Assembly (NCBI RefSeq): GCF_030813435.1
Contig: NZ_JAUSUG010000006.1
Location: 62,001-126,000 of the forward strand
From: Evansella vedderi
Lineage (GTDB): Bacteria; Bacillota; Bacilli; Bacillales; Salisediminibacteriaceae
Direction of reading: 5' to 3'
DNA: 64,000 nt
Under the pieces are notes generated by a model. It made no database searches. It worked only from the letters and a program-made list of their open reading frames with translations, and was not told where the DNA came from. Of this stretch, positions 61,455 to 64,000 are shown one piece after another (within the stretch, counting starts at the first letter, position 1; each line of letters begins with the position of its first letter). The position numbers and the translations under genes were made by a program.

Positions 61455-61584
61455 GAGGCTACTGAAAAAGTTCTTTTCCTTTTTCAGTAGCCTTTATGCA
61501 ATGAGCGAAGCCGTTGCAAGGGTTTAAAAGCCAGTTATGAGTGGTTTTCTCATAACTGGCGTGCAACGAGCAGAGCCATTGCAA
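61455..61584. repeat. Family B multi-hairpin element
   Basis: Head hairpin GAGGCTACTGAAAAAG / CTTTTTCAGTAGCC, then GCAATGAGCGAAGCCGTTGC, inner hairpin (GCCAGTTATGAG / CTCATAACTGGC), then GCAACGAGCAGAGCCATTGC. The head can also terminate transcription. Confidence 0.75.
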
Positions 61585-61612
61585 TTGAACCTCATTTTTA
61601 CTACATTAACCG

Positions 61613-63136
61613 TTAACCAATTTTTCGGAGGTCTTCGATTATTTTTTCTCCGTTGGCTGGTTTTTGTGTGAATAGACTTACGACAACGGTGAAGAAGGTT
61701 GCTATGATAAATCCTGGTACGGCTTCATAGGTGATCCCAAAGAAATACTTATGGAGAAACTCATGGACGTCGATTATGCTGTACGTCCATTGTGGTTGTT
61801 GTTTTACCATAACTACAGTGATCAATCCCGTAATCATTCCAGTAAGTACCCCTGCTCTCGTTAATCCTTTCCAGTAGAAAGAGAGTATCAGTGCTGGTCC
61901 GAAGCATGCTCCTAATCCACCGAAGGCAAAGAGTACCATCCAGAAGACAAATTCTTGAGCGGAAGAGGCCAACCAAATAGAGAGACCCATGAGTACAAGA
62001 ATAACAATACGGCTGTACATGACTAGTCTAGCTTGAGAGATTTCCTTGTCCCTTGCAAAAATTCGTTCGTAAATATCCCTCACAACGGCACTGGCTCCAA
62101 CAAGTAGTTGGCTGTCTGCGCTACTCATGATCGCTGCAAGAACGGCCACAAGGAGTATCCCAGCAAAAAACGGGTTCATTACTTCGGCACCTAGTGAGGT
62201 GAATATTTGTTCGTTATTAGAATTAGGGAGCATATCTACACTCGGGAAGTAAGCGCGTCCTACTAGACCAACCATGATGGCTCCCCAACCCATAATGACG
62301 TTCCAGAATGTTGCAATTAATGCAGCCTGACGCATTTCCTTCTCGTCCTTTAAACTCATGTAACGAACAATGATATGTGGGTTACCAGGACTACCAAATC
62401 CAATCCCTAGTAAACCAATGATGGCACCGAAGGCAAAGGCAAATGGACTAGTAAACCCTCCTCCTTCTGCGTGCATAGTAGCTAGTATAGGCTCAAAACC
62501 ACCAAGCTGGATGATGGCTGTAATTGGTAGGATGACGAGTGAGAAAAACATAAACATAATTTGAAGAACGTCTGTTTTACTTACTGCGTGGAATCCACCA
62601 AGAATAGTGTATAAGAATATGATTGCAGCAGTAAGGAGCATTCCTTGCGTCTGCGTTATCCCAAGGCTTCCTGAAAATGCGGTAGCTCCACCAACAAGTT
62701 GACTACCAACATAAGCAACCATGAAGAACAGAATAATCAGGGAGCTAACGAGACGAAGTATTTTCTTTGGATCCCCTAAACGGTTTTCTAAAATATCTGG
62801 AATGGTAATGCTTCCAGTAGATTCACTGAAGCGACGGAATCTACGGGCAACGAAGAAGAACATAAATACTTCAACAGTTATGTATCCTGCAACGGCCCAA
62901 ACGGCATTCAAGCCAGTTAAATAAGCAGTTCCAGAAACCCCTAAGACTAACCACGAACTACGACCAGAGCTTACAGCAGAGAAAGCAACTGTCCATTTAT
63001 TAAGGTTTCTCCCTGCTAAATAGAAGTCTGTAAGACCATTGGAGCTTTTTCTAGAACTATAAATTCCAATACCAACTAATAAAATTAAATATAAAATTAA
63101 TACGGTAACTGTTAGCGGGTGTGCTGTAATATCCAT
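61613..63136 (-). CDS. putP: Sodium/proline-type symporter (SSS family, PutP-like)
   Basis: A 507-residue protein with about 13 membrane segments, sodium:solute symporter family. Motifs: DFYLAGRNLNKWTVAFSAVS, SGRSSWLVLGVSGTAY, GVGF-like GIGFGSPGNPHIIVRYM, and SSADSQLLVGASAVVRDIYE. The length and the SGRSSW and GNPHI motifs fit PutP, although other substrates cannot be excluded. In halotolerant Bacillaceae proline uptake serves osmoprotection or nutrition. AAGGAGGGAA precedes ATG 63136 on the minus strand. A 46-residue membrane protein gene lies directly upstream in the same unit. Confidence 0.9.
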   Translation of the reverse strand: MDITAHPLTVTVLILYLILLVGIGIYSSRKSSNGLTDFYLAGRNLNKWTVAFSAVSSGRSSWLVLGVSGTAYLTGLNAVWAVAGYITVEVFMFFFVARRFRRFSESTGSITIPDILENRLGDPKKILRLVSSLIILFFMVAYVGSQLVGGATAFSGSLGITQTQGMLLTAAIIFLYTILGGFHAVSKTDVLQIMFMFFSLVILPITAIIQLGGFEPILATMHAEGGGFTSPFAFAFGAIIGLLGIGFGSPGNPHIIVRYMSLKDEKEMRQAALIATFWNVIMGWGAIMVGLVGRAYFPSVDMLPNSNNEQIFTSLGAEVMNPFFAGILLVAVLAAIMSSADSQLLVGASAVVRDIYERIFARDKEISQARLVMYSRIVILVLMGLSIWLASSAQEFVFWMVLFAFGGLGACFGPALILSFYWKGLTRAGVLTGMITGLITVVMVKQQPQWTYSIIDVHEFLHKYFFGITYEAVPGFIIATFFTVVVSLFTQKPANGEKIIEDLRKIG

Positions 63137-63149
63137 TGTAATTCCCTCC

Positions 63150-63290
63150 TTATGATGTTTGCTTTTCTACTTTTTTACTTGCTTGTTCCGCTTGTGCCTC
63201 CTGTTTGCCGGTAATAAAGTAACAAAGTAAACCAAGCCCTAGAATAGATGATGGGACAACAATCAATCCAAAGAAAATACCTCCAGTCAT
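63150..63290 (-). CDS. 46-residue membrane protein, probable symporter small accessory protein
   Basis: Minus-strand frame starting MTGGIFFGLIVVPSSILGLG and LLCYFITGKQ, then a charged tail (EAQAEQASKKVEKQTS). It has one hydrophobic span and a very strong ribosome binding site (GGAGGAGGTGAAG) before ATG 63290. It ends 13 bases before the symporter gene. Small single-span proteins encoded just upstream of SSS-family symporters are known as accessory proteins, and context and size fit that class. The precise family assignment is inference. Confidence 0.75.
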   Translation of the reverse strand: MTGGIFFGLIVVPSSILGLGLLCYFITGKQEAQAEQASKKVEKQTS

Positions 63291-63420
63291 GTTCTTCACC
63301 TCCTCCAATTAAATTGTATTATATTATTTTTGGAAAATGAAGAAAATTCACTCATGGTAGATAGGAAGGTACAAATGAGGAAAAGTTTAGGAGGTTTAAC
63401 ATTTCTTTTTAAAGAAAAAA

Positions 63421-63466
63421 AGTCCCCGTACCTAAAGGGGTTAAAGGTACGGAGGACTTCTTTTAT
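63421..63466. terminator. Bidirectional hairpin upstream of the symporter operon
   Basis: GTCC-CCGTACC and GGTAC-GGAGGAC can pair. On the minus strand the stem is followed by a run of seven T, so it could end minus-strand transcripts or act as a leader attenuator of the symporter operon. Confidence 0.55.
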
Positions 63467-63573
63467 CGGATATAATATAGTTTTTAGATTAAATACAATC
63501 AAGTTTACTGACTTGCTTCATTAGTAGTATTTACTTTATCGGAAATATTAATACCGAAAAATGTCATAAAACT

Positions 63574-63600
63574 GTCACGGACCGGGTCTGTGACGATTTT
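63574..63600 (+). repeat. ACCGGGT palindrome with T tail
   Basis: GTCACGGACC and GGTCTGTGAC around a short centre, followed by TTTTTT. It belongs to the same class as 25833 and 60860 and could terminate plus-strand transcripts. Confidence 0.65.
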
Positions 63601-63642
63601 TTAATAGGCTCTGTTATCGTTGAATGTTGATTTTAATATTAA

Positions 63643-63674
63643 AATCGGACTTCCATAAATTTGGAAGTCCGATT
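63643..63674. terminator. Terminator of the partial membrane protein gene
   Basis: Perfect stem AATCGGACTTCC / GGAAGTCCGATT. On the minus strand it is followed by TTTTAATATT, about 55 bases after the stop of the partial gene at the right edge. Confidence 0.8.
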
Positions 63675-63727
63675 ATTGCTTATTCGCTTATTCAACTAAC
63701 GCTTCCCGTTTGTTTAAGTACACCCCT

Positions 63728-64000
63728 TCACAATTTACTGTAAAACGAAAAACATCGGTTTAGAAGCATTTGGTATCCATATATTAAAAAAGAAAAGGAA
63801 AAGTAAGTAAGGAATACGTGTTTACTTTTAAAATTTACTAACTTGTATACCTTGAATTTTTGGAAGATATAGCTGAGCGGATATGAAAGAAGTATATTGG
63901 CAATTAAATTAAGGGCAACATATTGCTTGAATTTCCCAAAGGTTAAATGAAAAATCCAGAGTGTTCCAGCAAAGAATGAACCAAATACAAAACTTAAATC
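63728..64000 (-). CDS. Partial membrane protein (5' end beyond the window)
   Basis: The minus strand is open from the right edge to TGA at 63728, giving the last 90 residues of a protein: DLSFVFGSFFAGTLWIFHLT, FKQYVALNLIANILLSYPLS, then KSKHVFLTYFSFSFLIYGYQ and MLLNRCFSFYSKL. Two or three hydrophobic segments are separated by basic loops, as in a polytopic membrane protein. A good terminator follows. No family was recognised. Confidence 0.65.
   Translation of the reverse strand, partial: DLSFVFGSFFAGTLWIFHLTFGKFKQYVALNLIANILLSYPLSYIFQKFKVYKLVNFKSKHVFLTYFSFSFLIYGYQMLLNRCFSFYSKL

Noticed and set aside
1-64000. tRNA, rRNA or a replication origin
   Set aside because: No cloverleaf, rRNA-like or DnaA-box cluster was recognised by eye. 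A tRNAscan or oriC search would be decisive.

Overview
The window reads as chromosomal DNA of a low-GC, motile member of the Bacillaceae. The right half keeps the Bacillus subtilis order yvyE, degS, degU, comFA, comFC, yvyF, flgM, flgN, flgK, flgL, yviE, fliW, csrA, hag, flaG, fliD, fliS, fliT. Near-perfect SigD promoters (TAAA-N15-GCCGATAT type) precede yvyF, flgM, hag, flaG and fliD. comFB is absent. The species cannot be named from sequence alone. No rRNA, tRNA, CRISPR array, autonomous insertion sequence or phage structural gene was seen.

Layout. 1-4.5 kb: two small DUF genes on the minus strand, divergent from a phage-type replication cassette in SPP1 order (replisome organizer, helicase loader, DnaB-like helicase) plus an endolysin-like amidase. 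The divergent promoters lie inside a long inverted repeat. 4.5-8.4 kb: decayed coding remnants, an SGNH-type hydrolase, a zinc-ribbon protein and a Glu/Lys-rich secreted protein. 8.4-33.7 kb: envelope region with two CWB2-anchored exoproteins (a lytic transglycosylase-like protein and a 1529-residue subtilisin), an SH3/Amidase_3 autolysin, wall teichoic acid genes (two CDP-glycerol transferases, tagG, tagH, tagO, tagA), a flippase, a DUF5693 membrane protein, csaB, a second tagO-like gene and an LCP ligase. 34-38.5 kb: a histidine-kinase-like protein, then a c-di-GMP-I riboswitch plus terminator before a coiled-coil protein and a membrane-anchored polysaccharide deacetylase, then yvyE. 38.9-61.4 kb: degSU, competence and the late flagellar locus. 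Two genes interrupt the usual order: an orphan DegU-like regulator between csrA and hag, and, between hag and flaG, a 1269-residue Fn3/Ig-repeat secreted protein behind a second c-di-GMP-I riboswitch and terminator. 61.6-64 kb: a sodium/proline-type symporter with a 46-residue membrane partner, and a partial membrane protein at the right edge.

How it fits together. The left-centre region builds and remodels the wall: polymer linkage unit (TagO, TagA), polymer and export (TagF-like, TagGH), attachment (LCP), pyruvylation (CsaB), and proteins that bind or cut the wall. The right half builds the flagellum and holds its regulators (DegSU, FlgM, FliW/CsrA). Two riboswitches put a surface protein and a polysaccharide deacetylase under c-di-GMP next to the flagellin gene, which suggests a local motile/sessile switch.

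Intergenic DNA is rich in repeats: a dispersed family (A) with terminal inverted repeats, a second multi-hairpin family (B), one copy of which sits inside an A copy with a 9-bp target duplication, palindromes centred on ACCCGGT, a 21-bp-period CGCACATA array, and two adjoining arrays with 52-bp periods.
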